Of a DNA stretch of 64,000 bases, positions 19,961 through 32,590 are shown one piece after another. Within the stretch, counting starts at the first letter, position 1, and each line of letters begins with the position of its first letter. The position numbers and the translations under genes were made by a program. The notes below the pieces were generated by a model. The model saw nothing but the letters and a program-made list of their open reading frames with translations. It searched no databases and had not been told where the DNA came from. This DNA comes from Archangium violaceum (lineage in GTDB: Bacteria; Myxococcota; Myxococcia; Myxococcales; Myxococcaceae), in the NCBI RefSeq assembly GCF_016887565.1, contig NZ_CP069396.1, positions 12,072,001 through 12,136,000 on the forward strand. The letters are read 5' to 3'.

Positions 19961-21655
19961 TCACGGCGCCGGCGCGACCGAGGGCTTCTGCGCGGGCTTC
20001 TGCTCCGGCTTGGGCTCTGGCTTCGCCTCGGGCTTCTTCTCGGCGGGGATCATCAGGCGCGTGCCCGTGTCCTGGACGATGTGCCGGTACCACGACTCCG
20101 GGTACTTGGGATGGGTCACCTTGCCCGTCTCCTCCCGGACGTTGCCGTCGATGTACTTCACGAGCAGCTGCTCTCCCAGCTGGCGCCAGCGGGCGTGGAC
20201 CTTGTCTCCCTGCTGCGTCGAGTACTCGGTGAGGTAGGTGCGCGCCTGCTCGGGCGTGCTCTTGTACAGCTCCATCGCGTTCTTCTCGATGTCGGCCTGG
20301 TCCGCGAGGAACTGGCCCTCCAGCTCGCCCTGCGCCTTCTGGACGTCGACGATCATGTCGCTCCAGCGCGAGTAGGCCTGGTTGGACACCCAGTTGAACA
20401 CCCAGAAGGACGAGTCCCAGGAGAACTGGCCGCGGTTGGCCACGCCCGTGGCCAGGTTCTTCGGGGTGCGGCGGATGCCCGCGTACATGGGCGTGTACAC
20501 GGTGGTGAAGGTGTCATCCACGCCGAACCAGAGCAGGCCGCCGATGGGGTCCGGCATCCACGCGCGCATCTGCGCCACGAAGGAGAAGCCCGTCTGCTGC
20601 GTGGAGATGGCGCGCTCGTGGAGGTACTTCTTGCCGTCCACCTCCCACGACATCGGGCGCCAGCGGTAGGGCACGGCATAGGGCCCCGCGCCCACGTCCT
20701 TCGTCATGTCCAGCGGGGTGCCCTCGAAGTGGTCGCGCATGAGCGTCATCACGTCCTGCACGGCCAGCTTGCGGTCCGGCTTCACCCAGAGCGGCATGCG
20801 CTTGTCCAGCGACGAGCCGTCCACGTACTCCACGCCCAGCCCGAGCGACGGCGCCGCGCGGCGGAAGATGCTCCACACGCGCGCCTCGCACGCGCGCGCG
20901 GAGTCGAAGTCGAGCGGGTGGTAGGTGTCCGCGAAGCTGAAGTCCTTGTCCGCGCCGGTGAACCAGCCCTTCTCGCGCGCGAAGGAGATGACGTCGGGCG
21001 AGTAGAGGGCGTTCTCCGGGTCCTTGAGCGGGAACTGACGGATGCGCGCTTGGTTGGCGTGCGCGGAGATGTACCCGTCCGGCAGCCGGCGGGCCACCCA
21101 CACCGCGCCCTTCTTCCCCTCGCCCTTGCCGATCATCTCGAGGATCCACGCCTCCTTGGGGTCACCGATGGAGAACGACTCGCCGGTGGAGGCATAGCCG
21201 TACTCGGCGACCAGGTCGGTCATGACCTTGATGGCCTCGCGGGCCGTCTTGGCGCGCTCCAGGGCGATGTAGATGAGCGAGCCGTAGTCGATGATGCCGG
21301 CGGGGGCGGACAGCTCCTTGCGGCCGGTGAAGGTGGACTCGCTGATGGAGAGCTGGTGCTCGTTCATGTTCCCCACCACCGAGTAGGTGACGGGGGCCTC
21401 CTTGATGCGGCCCAGGAACTTGCCCGTGTCCCACTCGATGATGTCGCGCATGGCGCCAGCGGCGTGGCGGCGCGCGGGGGTGAAGTACAGCTCCCCGTAC
21501 AGCTCGTGCGAGTCCGCCGAGTAGGTGATGAGCGTGGAGCCGTCCGACGAGGCGCCCTTGGTGACCAGCATGCTGGTGCAGGCGAGCGCGGCGGGGGCGG
21601 CCAGGCCCGCCGAGACGGCCAGGGCCGGGAGGAACTTCGAGAGGGGTCGGATCAT
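19961..21655 (-). CDS. C69 family dipeptidase (exported)
   Basis: 564 residues from ATG 21655. A signal peptide (FLPALAVSAGLAAPAALA) ends directly before Cys 26 in ALACTSMLVTKGASSDGS; in this N-terminal-nucleophile family the mature Cys is the catalytic residue. Also recognisable are YGYASTGESFSIGDPKEAWI, YISAHANQARIRQFP and LLWFGVDDTFTTVYTPMYAG. A Lys/Pro/Glu-rich tail (about 540-564) is probably disordered. It would hydrolyse dipeptides in the periplasm or outside the cell, which suits a predatory, protein-degrading lifestyle. TAGCAT on this strand (21664-21669) is only eight bases from the start, suggesting a very short leader. Confidence 0.92.
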   Translation of the reverse strand: MIRPLSKFLPALAVSAGLAAPAALACTSMLVTKGASSDGSTLITYSADSHELYGELYFTPARRHAAGAMRDIIEWDTGKFLGRIKEAPVTYSVVGNMNEHQLSISESTFTGRKELSAPAGIIDYGSLIYIALERAKTAREAIKVMTDLVAEYGYASTGESFSIGDPKEAWILEMIGKGEGKKGAVWVARRLPDGYISAHANQARIRQFPLKDPENALYSPDVISFAREKGWFTGADKDFSFADTYHPLDFDSARACEARVWSIFRRAAPSLGLGVEYVDGSSLDKRMPLWVKPDRKLAVQDVMTLMRDHFEGTPLDMTKDVGAGPYAVPYRWRPMSWEVDGKKYLHERAISTQQTGFSFVAQMRAWMPDPIGGLLWFGVDDTFTTVYTPMYAGIRRTPKNLATGVANRGQFSWDSSFWVFNWVSNQAYSRWSDMIVDVQKAQGELEGQFLADQADIEKNAMELYKSTPEQARTYLTEYSTQQGDKVHARWRQLGEQLLVKYIDGNVREETGKVTHPKYPESWYRHIVQDTGTRLMIPAEKKPEAKPEPKPEQKPAQKPSVAPAP

Positions 21656-21773
21656 GGCGGCGGATGCTACCAAGGGCCCTCGCGGATGCACCCTTCCCGA
21701 ACACGTGTCTCACGCCCAGCGGGCAGGGGAGCGGGCGTCAGGTGCCAGAAGGCGGCCCCGGCCTAGCTTGTAG

Positions 21774-23861
<2,088 letters not shown>

Positions 23862-23864
<3 letters not shown>

Positions 23865-23894
23865 GCACCGGCCCCTCGATTCGGGACCGGCTCA
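23862..23894. terminator. Bidirectional hairpin containing both stop codons (ligA / unknown gene)
   Basis: TGAGC (23862-23866) pairs with GCTCA (23890-23894), and inner CGG/CCG and CCC/GGG pairs extend the stem. The TGA of ligA is in the left arm and the TGA of the convergent minus-strand gene is in the right arm. No T-tract is present on either strand. Confidence 0.5.
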
Positions 23895-24353
23895 GCCCAT
23901 GCTTCGCTGGGGGTTCAACCCGAAGTGCTCCCGGACGCGCTGAGCGGCATCGAGGAGCCCCGCCTCGGCGAAGCGCGCCGACGACCAGGCCGCGGCGTCC
24001 TGCACCGAGCGCGCCGCGTAGTACGGCATGCCACCCTGGACGAAGTGTTGGATGACGCTCAGCGTCAACCGCACGAGGGGAGAGGTGATGACCAGAGCAC
24101 TGCCGAGCTTGTACTGCCGCATGAGCGGCGTGCGCGCCTTGAACCAGTCGATCTGCCGCTGGCGCTGCTCGTTCGTGAGCACGTGGAGGCGCACCGCGTC
24201 GTAGATGATGACGTGCTTCTCCTGCCGGTCCAGCTGGGACTGCCGGACGGCGAGGTAGTCCTCGAACTGCCGGTCCGACGGCGTACCCGACATCCGCACG
24301 ACGATCAGCGGCCACAAGGACTCGTCGATGGTGATGTGGCTGGCCGACTTCAT
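23892..24353 (-). CDS. Unknown cytoplasmic protein, possibly SpoIIAA/STAS-like
   Basis: 153 residues from ATG 24353, which follows CAGGGG closely. Alternating strands and helices (WPLIVVRMSG, KHVIIYDAVRLHVLT, SALVITSPLVRLTLS) recall SpoIIAA/STAS-like folds often found in myxobacteria, but no definite signature residue is visible and I do not assign a function. No signal peptide or membrane segment. It is convergent with ligA and 56 bases downstream of the HAD-like gene on the same strand. Confidence 0.65.
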   Translation of the reverse strand: MKSASHITIDESLWPLIVVRMSGTPSDRQFEDYLAVRQSQLDRQEKHVIIYDAVRLHVLTNEQRQRQIDWFKARTPLMRQYKLGSALVITSPLVRLTLSVIQHFVQGGMPYYAARSVQDAAAWSSARFAEAGLLDAAQRVREHFGLNPQRSMG

Positions 24354-24409
24354 CCCCTGAAGCCTGACCGCGAAACCAGGAACGAGCAAGGCACCCCCCT
24401 CGCCCGCCC

Positions 24410-24754
24410 TCAGCCCCGCCGGGTGCGAAGTATGTCCTCCAACCGCATGGAGCCACAGGCGGCCGGGTGGATCTCCGACACTCCCCAGTCCTCCAGGCCC
24501 TGGCTGTCGATGAGCACCTGGGGCTTGGGCAGGAAGGCCCGGAAGCAGTCCTCCAGGCCCAGCTCCGCCGCCACCTTCCGGGCGTGCTCGGCGCCGTGGT
24601 GGCTCCACAGGTACAGGCCCGCCCCCCGCTGCGCGAGCTCACGCACCCGGAGCACCATCCGCTCGTGGGAGACGCGCTTGTCGAGGGTGCCCGGCACCAA
24701 CGTATCCTCGGCATCGAGGTAGATGGCCGTGGAGGGAACGACGGGAGAGGTCAT
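24410..24754 (-). CDS. Small HAD-like protein with incomplete active site
   Basis: 114 residues from ATG 24754. The opening [15 protein letters not shown] resembles HAD motif I (DxDxT/V) but reads D-A-E-D, so the second Asp is replaced by Glu. [20 protein letters not shown] looks like motif II with following helix, and [12 protein letters not shown] resembles the motif III/IV region. The length is that of a cap-less, minimal HAD protein. With the altered nucleophile pair it may bind rather than hydrolyse phosphate, or act in a non-canonical way. It is divergent from the fumarase gene, 228 bases away. Confidence 0.6.
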   Translation of the reverse strand: MTSPVVPSTAIYLDAEDTLVPGTLDKRVSHERMVLRVRELAQRGAGLYLWSHHGAEHARKVAAELGLEDCFRAFLPKPQVLIDSQGLEDWGVSEIHPAACGSMRLEDILRTRRG

Positions 24755-24982
24755 GGCGGCCAGAGGATGGCACCCCCGGAGAGGCTGTCCAGCGCATCGC
24801 CCCCGGCCGCTCCCCGGGCATCCGGGCGGCTCCCCCTCCCACCGCTCTCCGGTCGCATGAGGGCAGGTTGTCGGCGTGTTTCCGGGAAGTTTCCCCGGCC
24901 GGGCGGCTCACGGCTGACAACCGGGGCCAAATGGGGACAGGCTCCCCGGTCCAGGTCCAGAAAAACGTTGGAGAAGGCCACG

Positions 24983-26611
<1,629 letters not shown>

Positions 26612-26614
<3 letters not shown>

Positions 26615-26635
26615 GCGCCCCGGTGGTGGGGCTCA
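26612..26635. terminator. Bidirectional hairpin containing both stop codons (fumarase / unknown gene)
   Basis: TGAGC (26612-26616) pairs with GCTCA (26631-26635), and CCC/GGG inside extends the stem with a bulged G. The fumarase TGA and the convergent gene's TGA are in opposite arms, as in the hairpin after ligA. Confidence 0.5.
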
Positions 26636-27028
26636 GTGCTTGAGCCCCGCCACGTGCGTGGTGGTGGGCAGGTTCTCCAGCCCGTGGGCGAGCTGGAAGG
26701 TGTAGCGCACGCGGGGCGCCGACTTGAGGCCCCCCATCACCTTGAAGAGGAAGTAGCCGCGCTCCACGTTGTCCGGGTCCGGCGTCACCTGCACCTGGAG
26801 CAGGTCCGTGGTGTCGAGCACCATCTCCCCCACCAGCCGCTTGCCCAGGATGAGTTGCACCACGGGCGTGCCGTTCTCCTCCGAGAAGAGCACCCAGTGG
26901 AGCGCCTCGGCGTCGTAGAGCCAGGAATCCTCGGTCCCGATGCTGAGGATGCAGTTGGTGTGGTCCAGGATCCAGTCCCAGAAGCGCTCGAAGGGGAGTG
27001 TTGCCCCCGTCTCTGTCTCAATCGCCAT
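26633..27028 (-). CDS. Conserved-looking small protein of unknown function
   Basis: 131 residues from ATG 27028. It is acidic and soluble, with TLPFERFWDWILDHTNCIL near the N-terminus, a strand-rich centre (VVQLILGKRLVGEMVLDTTD) and YFLFKVMGGLKSAPRVRYTF towards the end. Codon use is that of its neighbours, so it is probably a real gene. No family is recognised. It sits 50 bases downstream of a hybrid histidine kinase on the same strand and could be the last member of that transcription unit. Confidence 0.65.
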   Translation of the reverse strand: MAIETETGATLPFERFWDWILDHTNCILSIGTEDSWLYDAEALHWVLFSEENGTPVVQLILGKRLVGEMVLDTTDLLQVQVTPDPDNVERGYFLFKVMGGLKSAPRVRYTFQLAHGLENLPTTTHVAGLKH

Positions 27029-27078
27029 GCCCCCCACATAGCGCAGGTCGGGGGTCCATGGGGATGACGGATGGGCGG

Positions 27079-28989
27079 CTACCCGGGCAGTCGCTCCAGC
27101 AGCTGCTCCAGCTCGTCCGGCTTCACGGGCTTCACCATGTGCAGATTGAAGCCCGCCTCCGTCGCCTGCGTCCGGTGCTCGCCGCTGTAGCCCGTCAGCG
27201 CCACCAGGAAGACGTCGCCGCCACCCTCGCTCTCGCGGATCTTCCGCGCCACCTGGAAGCCATCCATCCCCGGCAGCCCCAGGTCCACCAGCGCGACATG
27301 CGGCCTCAGCGAGGGGAAGAGCGCCACGCCCTTGAAGCCGTCCTCCGCCACCTGCACCTCGTGCCCCCACATCTCCAGCAACTCCCGGAGCACCTCGCGC
27401 GTGTCCTCGTTGTCCTCCACCAGCAACACCCGCCGCGACGAGGGCTCCTCGGGGTTCGCCGTCCTCACCTCGGGCTCGGGCGCGGCCACCACCTGCTCCG
27501 CTCCCAGCGGCAGGCGCACCACGAACTCACTGCCCCGGCCCTCGCCCTCGCTGTGCACCGACACCTCGCCGCCGTGCAGCTGCACCAGCCGCCGCACCAG
27601 CGTCAGTCCGATGCCCAGTCCACCCCGGGACCTGTCCAGCTGCTGCTGCGCCTGGACGAAGAGCTCGAAGACGCGCGCCATCAGCTCCGGGCTCATGCCG
27701 ATGCCCGTGTCGCGCACGCGCAGCACCGCCTCGCGCCCCTGAGCGCCCCGCTCCACCGTCACCCCGATGAAGACGTGGCCTCCGGGCTCGGTGTACTTCC
27801 TCGCGTTGTCCAGCAGGTTGGAGACCACCTGCTCCAGCCGCGTGGCATCCCCGTTCAGCCACAGGCTCTCCGAGGCGGTGGGCAGCGCCACCTCCAGCCC
27901 CAGCTCCTTCTCCTCGAAGGCCCGCCGGCGCGCCTCCACGCTGTGATGCACCACCTGCCGCAGGTCCACCGGCGCCCGCCGCAGCTCGATGTGGCCCCGG
28001 TTGAAGCGCGACACGTCCAGCAGGTCGTCCACCATCCGCGCCATGTGCTGGCTCTGCCGCACCATCACCCGCATCGCCTTGGACTCGGCGCCCTCCAGCT
28101 GCGTGGCCTCCGCCAGGTGCAGTGCGTTGACGATGGCCGCCAGGGGGTTGCGCAGCTCGTGCGCCAGCATCGCCAGGAACTCGTCCTTGCGCCGATCCGC
28201 CTCCGCCAGGTCCGCCGCCCGCTGCCGCAGCGCGTCCTCCAGCTCGCGGCGGGGAGTGATGTCCGTGAGGACGCGCACCGCCCCCACCACCGTGCCCTCC
28301 TCTCCCTCCACCGGGTTGGCCGCCACGCGGAACCAGCGCGTCCCCAGACACGCCTCCGTCTCCTCGCGGCATGTGAGCAGCCCCCCACAGCTCGGGGGCA
28401 GCTCCGCCTCGGAGTCAGCCGCGGCCCGCATCAGCGCGTCGAAGGGATGCCCCAGCACCTGTCCCTCGGGCAGTCCCAGCAGTGCCACGAAGGCCCGATT
28501 GGCGCGCATCACCCGCCCCCTGGGGTCCAACAGGCACACCCCGTCCCCCAGCGAGTCGAAGGTCGTCTTCCACTGCAGCGCCGCCGCGCGCGCGTCCTCC
28601 TCCGCCCGGCGCATGCGCAGCAGCGAGCGCACCGTGGCCAGCAGCTCCGCCGAGTCCACCGGCTGCGTCAGGTAGCCGTCCGCGCCGCTCTCCAACCCCT
28701 CCACCTTGTTCTCGGTGCGGATGTAGTTGGCCGACAGGTGCAGCACCGCCATGCCCGCCGTGCGCGGGTCCGCCTTCAGCCGCCGGCACACCTCGATGCC
28801 GTTGAGGTCCGGCAGCTTCACGTCGAGGATGACCAGGTCCGGCCGCGACTCGAGCGACAGCCGCAGCGCCTCCGCGCCGGTGCCTCCCTCCAATACCTGG
28901 AAGCCCGCCGCCCGCAGCATGCGCGTGACGGCATAGCGGTTGGCCTCGTTGTCGTTGATGTTGAGGAGGATGGATTCCCTATGAGACAC
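27079..28989 (-). CDS. Hybrid histidine kinase (REC-PAS-HisKA-HATPase-REC)
   Basis: 636 residues, no membrane segment. An N-terminal receiver domain (LLNINDNEANRYAVTRMLRA, phospho-Asp in LVILDVKLP, about residue 56) is followed by a PAS domain (about 135-245: FDSLGDGVCLLDPRGRVMRA). The dimerisation domain carries the phospho-His in FLAMLAHELRNPLAAI, the ATPase has N-box LLDNARKYTEPGG, DTGIGMS and GGLGIGLTLV, and a C-terminal receiver has RVLLVEDNEDTREVL and Asp in ALVDLGLPGMDG. A receiver at both ends implies input from another kinase and an internal relay. It lies 44 bases after the histidine kinase that ends the Rsb-like operon. Confidence 0.93.
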   Translation of the reverse strand: MSHRESILLNINDNEANRYAVTRMLRAAGFQVLEGGTGAEALRLSLESRPDLVILDVKLPDLNGIEVCRRLKADPRTAGMAVLHLSANYIRTENKVEGLESGADGYLTQPVDSAELLATVRSLLRMRRAEEDARAAALQWKTTFDSLGDGVCLLDPRGRVMRANRAFVALLGLPEGQVLGHPFDALMRAAADSEAELPPSCGGLLTCREETEACLGTRWFRVAANPVEGEEGTVVGAVRVLTDITPRRELEDALRQRAADLAEADRRKDEFLAMLAHELRNPLAAIVNALHLAEATQLEGAESKAMRVMVRQSQHMARMVDDLLDVSRFNRGHIELRRAPVDLRQVVHHSVEARRRAFEEKELGLEVALPTASESLWLNGDATRLEQVVSNLLDNARKYTEPGGHVFIGVTVERGAQGREAVLRVRDTGIGMSPELMARVFELFVQAQQQLDRSRGGLGIGLTLVRRLVQLHGGEVSVHSEGEGRGSEFVVRLPLGAEQVVAAPEPEVRTANPEEPSSRRVLLVEDNEDTREVLRELLEMWGHEVQVAEDGFKGVALFPSLRPHVALVDLGLPGMDGFQVARKIRESEGGGDVFLVALTGYSGEHRTQATEAGFNLHMVKPVKPDELEQLLERLPG

Positions 28990-29033
28990 GCGGCGGTCCC
29001 CTCAAAGGCTCGGTCAGCTGGGATGGAAGAACC

Positions 29034-30797
29034 TCAGGGTTGGCGTCCCGAGCTGGACAGCGCCCGTTGGATGAGCTCGAGCGCCACCTCCCGGGTGAGC
29101 CCACTCTTGGAGAGGATGCCCACGACATGGGGAAGGAGACGCCCGCGCTCCTGCTCGGTCAACGAGCGGCTGGTATGGATGATGACGGGAATCTGCCGGG
29201 TGGCGGGCTCGCGCCGGAGCGCCTCGAGCACCTCGAAACCGTCCATCCCTGGGAGCGACATGTCCAGGAGGATGGCGGCGGGCCGCACCTCATTGGCCAG
29301 ACGCAGCCCCTCCGGACCCGTCGCGGCCTCGTGGAACTGGAGCGAGGCCTCCACCAGCAGTCGCTGGAGCAGGTAGCGGGCGACCTCGTCGTCGTCGATG
29401 ATGAGAACCGTACGGGCATGCGTGGAATCACGCTCCAACGTCTGGGAGGAGCCCTCCTCTTCCCCCGTGGTCTTCTGACGCTGGGTGTAGTCGCGAGACA
29501 CCGCCGCGTGGAAGGTGCTGCCCTGGCCCGGCTGGCTGTCGACGGTGAGCGAGCCGCCCAGCAGCTCCGCCAGCCGCCGTGACAGCGGCAGGCCCAGGCC
29601 CGTGCCCTTGACCCCCTGCTGGTGGGGGCCCTCCACCTGCACGAACTCCTCGAAGATGCGCTCCTGGTCCTCTGGGGCGATGCCCACCCCCGTGTCCCGC
29701 ACGGAGAACACCACCGTGTCGTTGGGGCCGGAAGCCACCGAGACCCGCACCTCGCCCCGCGGGGTGAACTTGAGCGCGTTGGAGACGAGGTTGCGCAATA
29801 TCTGCGACAGCTTGCGCTCGTCGGTGTGCAGCTCCGGCAGGCCCTGCGGCTCCTCGAAGAGGAGCGAGACGCCCTCGTGCACGCGCAGCGGCCGGAGCAT
29901 CCCGCGCAGCGCGCCGAACAGCTCCGCCACGGAGAAGCGCGTGGGCAGCACCTCCACCCGGCCGGACTCTATCTTCGCCAGGTCGAGCAGGTCGTCGATG
30001 AGCTCCTGCAGCGCCTCGCCGGACTTGCGGATGAAGAGGACCTGCTTCTCCTGCTCCATGTTGAGCGGCCCATCGATGCGGTCCAGCATCAGCCGCGACA
30101 GGTTGAGCACGGAGCTGATGGGCGTGCGCAGCTCGTGGCTGACGTTGGAGATGAAACGCGTCTTCATGTCCGAGGCCCGGCGCAGCGCCTCGGCCTTCTC
30201 CTCCAGCTCGGCGTAGAGGGCCACCACGCCGCGGTTGGTCTCCTCCAGCTCGCGGTTGAGCCGGTCCACCTCGGCCTTGCGCGCCTGCAACTCCTCCAGG
30301 ATGCGCAGCAGGTCCGCGTTCTGTTTCTGCAGCTCGTCCGTGGCGCTGGAGCGCCGCTGTCGCTCCAGCTCGGCCCGGAGCGCCAGCACGGCCTGGGGAG
30401 CCGGCGTGGTGCGCGGAAGGTTCTGGGCCATCTCCAGTACGAACTGGCCCTCCCCATCCGGCCGCAGGGCCATCCGGTCCATCAGCCGCTGCGCGGGAGC
30501 GAGCGCGGGCCCCGGCCGGAGCGTGTCCGGCGTCCTGCCCATGACGAGTCCCTCGTTCAACGCCGAGGCCCTCACCCGCACGAGGAGGGAGGGCACCGGC
30601 ACCTCCTCCAGGAGGAACTCGATGTGTCCGTTGGAGTGGGAGGCGGCGAGCCGTGCCACCTCGGAGATGGCGGTGGCGATGCGCACCTGGTCCTGGCCGT
30701 CGAAGCCCAGGGCCTGGGCGATGTGCCGCCCACGCTGCCGGGTGTTCACCACGTCCTGTCCGGTGCGCAGCTCGGCCTGGAAGAGAGAGGAGCTCAA
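29034..30797 (-). CDS. Hybrid histidine kinase with N-terminal RsbT/GHKL-like remnant
   Basis: 587 residues. The first 130 residues (GFDGQDQVRIATAISEVARL, HIEFLLEE) resemble the start of an anti-sigma-factor-type ATPase domain without its ATP-binding boxes. A coiled coil (about 150-225) leads to HisKA with phospho-His in FISNVSHELRTPISS, an ATPase (NLVSNALKFTPRG, DTGVGIAPED, GTGLGLPLSR) and a C-terminal receiver (TVLIIDDDEVARYLL, Asp in LLDMSLPGMDG). Its ATG overlaps the stop of the SpoIIE-type phosphatase gene by four bases, so it belongs to the Rsb-like operon and probably links that partner-switching module to phosphorelay signalling. Confidence 0.92.
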   Translation of the reverse strand: MSSSLFQAELRTGQDVVNTRQRGRHIAQALGFDGQDQVRIATAISEVARLAASHSNGHIEFLLEEVPVPSLLVRVRASALNEGLVMGRTPDTLRPGPALAPAQRLMDRMALRPDGEGQFVLEMAQNLPRTTPAPQAVLALRAELERQRRSSATDELQKQNADLLRILEELQARKAEVDRLNRELEETNRGVVALYAELEEKAEALRRASDMKTRFISNVSHELRTPISSVLNLSRLMLDRIDGPLNMEQEKQVLFIRKSGEALQELIDDLLDLAKIESGRVEVLPTRFSVAELFGALRGMLRPLRVHEGVSLLFEEPQGLPELHTDERKLSQILRNLVSNALKFTPRGEVRVSVASGPNDTVVFSVRDTGVGIAPEDQERIFEEFVQVEGPHQQGVKGTGLGLPLSRRLAELLGGSLTVDSQPGQGSTFHAAVSRDYTQRQKTTGEEEGSSQTLERDSTHARTVLIIDDDEVARYLLQRLLVEASLQFHEAATGPEGLRLANEVRPAAILLDMSLPGMDGFEVLEALRREPATRQIPVIIHTSRSLTEQERGRLLPHVVGILSKSGLTREVALELIQRALSSSGRQP

Positions 30798-31804
30798 CGC
30801 GAGCCTCCCCCGGAAGCCTCGCGCGCCACCAGCACGGTCGCGTCATCGCGACCCCGGGCGAAGTCCCGGTAGAGCACCCCGGCCACCAGACTGGGGTGAC
30901 GGGAGAGCAGCCCGGGGTAGCCGTCCAACCGCCACTGGGTGGCCAGTCCGTCCGAGCACATCACCAGGGAAGCCCCTGGGCTCCAGGTGTAGCTGAACTG
31001 CTGCATGCGGTGCGACTGGTGGCCCAGCGTCCCATTCATGGAAACCATCCTCTGGATGCCGCCCGGCGACACCACGGCCGCGGAGATGTTGCCCACCCCG
31101 GTGAAGTCGAGCCGTGCCCCGTCCAGCGCGGCGATGGCCACCGCCGCGCCCCGGGTGCTGTGCAGCTCCTGGTGCATGCCCCGCAGCAGCTCCACCAGCT
31201 CGTTGGGACCCTGCTCCAGGAAGGACACCACCGCCGCGCGCGAGGCCCGTGCCGCCTCGGGCCCATGGCCCAGACCATCCGACACGAGGAAGAGGAAACG
31301 GCCGTCCTTGCGGTCCACCGCCCAGGAGTCCCCGCACACCTCCTCGCCCACCTTCGGCACGCACACCACGCCCACCTCCATGCCGGAGGCCGGAGGAGGC
31401 TTGCCCGCCCACAGCTGGGCCAGCACCGCCGTGCCCACGCCGGGCACGGAGTGGATGTCGAAGACGGAGGCCATCCGCCGCATGGCGCCCAGTCCCGCGC
31501 CTCCGGTCCCGGCGGTGGAGTAGCCATCCCGCAGGCAGCGATCCACGTCCGCCATGCCCGGCCCCTTGTCCAGCGCGAGCATCTCCACGCCCACATGGGG
31601 GCCCGAGTGGAGCGTACGCAAGAGGATCAGCCCCTCGCGCGCGTGGGCGACCAGGTTCTTGGCGGCCTCGCTCACCACGATGGCGACCTTGCCCTGGGTC
31701 TCCTCGTCGAAGCCCAGGCGAGCGGCCAGCGCGGAGGCCGTCCGGCGCGCGTGGCCCGCCTGACTGCTCTCCGTGACTGCGATCGCCGTGGAGCTCACTT
31801 CCAT
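30794..31804 (-). CDS. RsbT-like ATPase fused to SpoIIE/RsbX-type phosphatase
   Basis: 336 residues from ATG 31804, overlapping the RsbT-like gene by 10 bases. The N-terminal third is an anti-sigma-type ATPase (KVAIVVSEAAKNLVAHAREG, LALDKGPGMADVDRCL, GAGLGAMRRM). The rest is a PP2C/SpoIIE phosphatase (GEEVCGDSWAV, FLFLVSDGLGHGPEAARASR, LDFTGVGNISAAVV, LVMCSDGLATQW, GRDDATVLVAR). In stressosome systems RsbX dephosphorylates RsbR/RsbS and resets the switch, which is the expected role here. Fusion to a kinase-like ATPase domain would let one protein both sense and reset. Confidence 0.9.
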   Translation of the reverse strand: MEVSSTAIAVTESSQAGHARRTASALAARLGFDEETQGKVAIVVSEAAKNLVAHAREGLILLRTLHSGPHVGVEMLALDKGPGMADVDRCLRDGYSTAGTGGAGLGAMRRMASVFDIHSVPGVGTAVLAQLWAGKPPPASGMEVGVVCVPKVGEEVCGDSWAVDRKDGRFLFLVSDGLGHGPEAARASRAAVVSFLEQGPNELVELLRGMHQELHSTRGAAVAIAALDGARLDFTGVGNISAAVVSPGGIQRMVSMNGTLGHQSHRMQQFSYTWSPGASLVMCSDGLATQWRLDGYPGLLSRHPSLVAGVLYRDFARGRDDATVLVAREASGGGSR

Positions 31805-32199
31805 CTCGTCACCGTGACCCGGGTTCCCTCCCCTACTTTGGAGACGATGTCGAACTCGTTCACCAGACGCCGAGCGCCCCCCAGCCCGAGCCCCATGCCA
31901 CCGCCCGAGGTGTACCCGTCGCGCAGCGCCAGCTCGATATCGGGAATGCCAGGGCCCCGGTCCTCGAAGGACAGGCGCAGCCCCTTGCGGAGTCCCTCCT
32001 GGACGACCTGAAGGGTCACCTCTCCGCCATTGCCATAGTCGAGGGTATTGCGCGCCAGCTCGCTGGCGGCGGTCACCATCTTCGTCTGCTCCACGAGACT
32101 GAACTTGAGCTCGGCCGACCACGTGCGCACCGCCTGGCGCACGAGCACCAGGTCCTGCGACGAGCGGATGGGCATCACCTCAGTCCTCAAGACTTGCAT
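31795..32199 (-). CDS. RsbT-like serine kinase / anti-sigma regulatory factor
   Basis: 134 residues, a single GHKL ATPase domain of the RsbT/RsbW type: N-box MVTAASELARNTLDYGNGG, DRGPGIPDIELALRDGYTS, then GGMGLGLGGARRLVNEFDI. In Bacillus, RsbT phosphorylates RsbS and RsbR in the stressosome and, once released, activates a downstream phosphatase. Start ATG 32199 lies inside the end of the RsbS-like gene (20-base overlap), a strong sign of coupled expression with fixed stoichiometry. No alternative sigma factor gene is in the window, so the output may be the histidine kinases downstream. Confidence 0.93.
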   Translation of the reverse strand: MQVLRTEVMPIRSSQDLVLVRQAVRTWSAELKFSLVEQTKMVTAASELARNTLDYGNGGEVTLQVVQEGLRKGLRLSFEDRGPGIPDIELALRDGYTSGGGMGLGLGGARRLVNEFDIVSKVGEGTRVTVTRWK

Positions 32200-32581
32200 C
32201 CGGGACCTCGGGCACGGCGTCGTCGGCTTCGATGGAAGCCTGTAGCAAGGCCATGCCCTTCTCGACGTTGAGCGCGGTGCGGATGCCCGGCAGGGACATG
32301 CCCAGCTCCACCAGGGTGATGGCCACCGCTGGCTGCATGCCCACCACCACCGTCTGCGCGTCCAGCACGCGCGACATGGTGGCGATGTTGCCCAGGATGC
32401 GGCCGATGAAGGAGTCCACGACCTCCAATGAGGAGATGTCGATGAGCACCCCGCGGGCGCCGGAATCGACGATTCTCGCGGTCAGGTCATCCTGCAGCGT
32501 CACCGCGAGCTGGTCATGCATGTCCACCTGGATGGTGACCAGCAGGACCTTGCCCATGCGGAGGATGGGAATGCGCTCCAT
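32180..32581 (-). CDS. RsbS-like STAS domain protein (stressosome antagonist)
   Basis: 133 residues, one STAS domain. IPILRMGKVLLVTIQVDMHD, DISSLEVVDSFIGRIL and VVGMQPAVAITLVELGM match RsbS, and Ser 57 in VVDSFIGRIL corresponds to the phosphorylated Ser 59 of Bacillus RsbS. It would form the stressosome core with RsbR and hold RsbT until phosphorylated. It starts 9 bases after the RsbR-like gene and overlaps the RsbT-like gene. The C-terminal 15 residues are an acidic tail (ADDAVPEVPDASLED). Confidence 0.93.
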   Translation of the reverse strand: MERIPILRMGKVLLVTIQVDMHDQLAVTLQDDLTARIVDSGARGVLIDISSLEVVDSFIGRILGNIATMSRVLDAQTVVVGMQPAVAITLVELGMSLPGIRTALNVEKGMALLQASIEADDAVPEVPDASLED

Positions 32582-32590
32582 GCGGGCACC

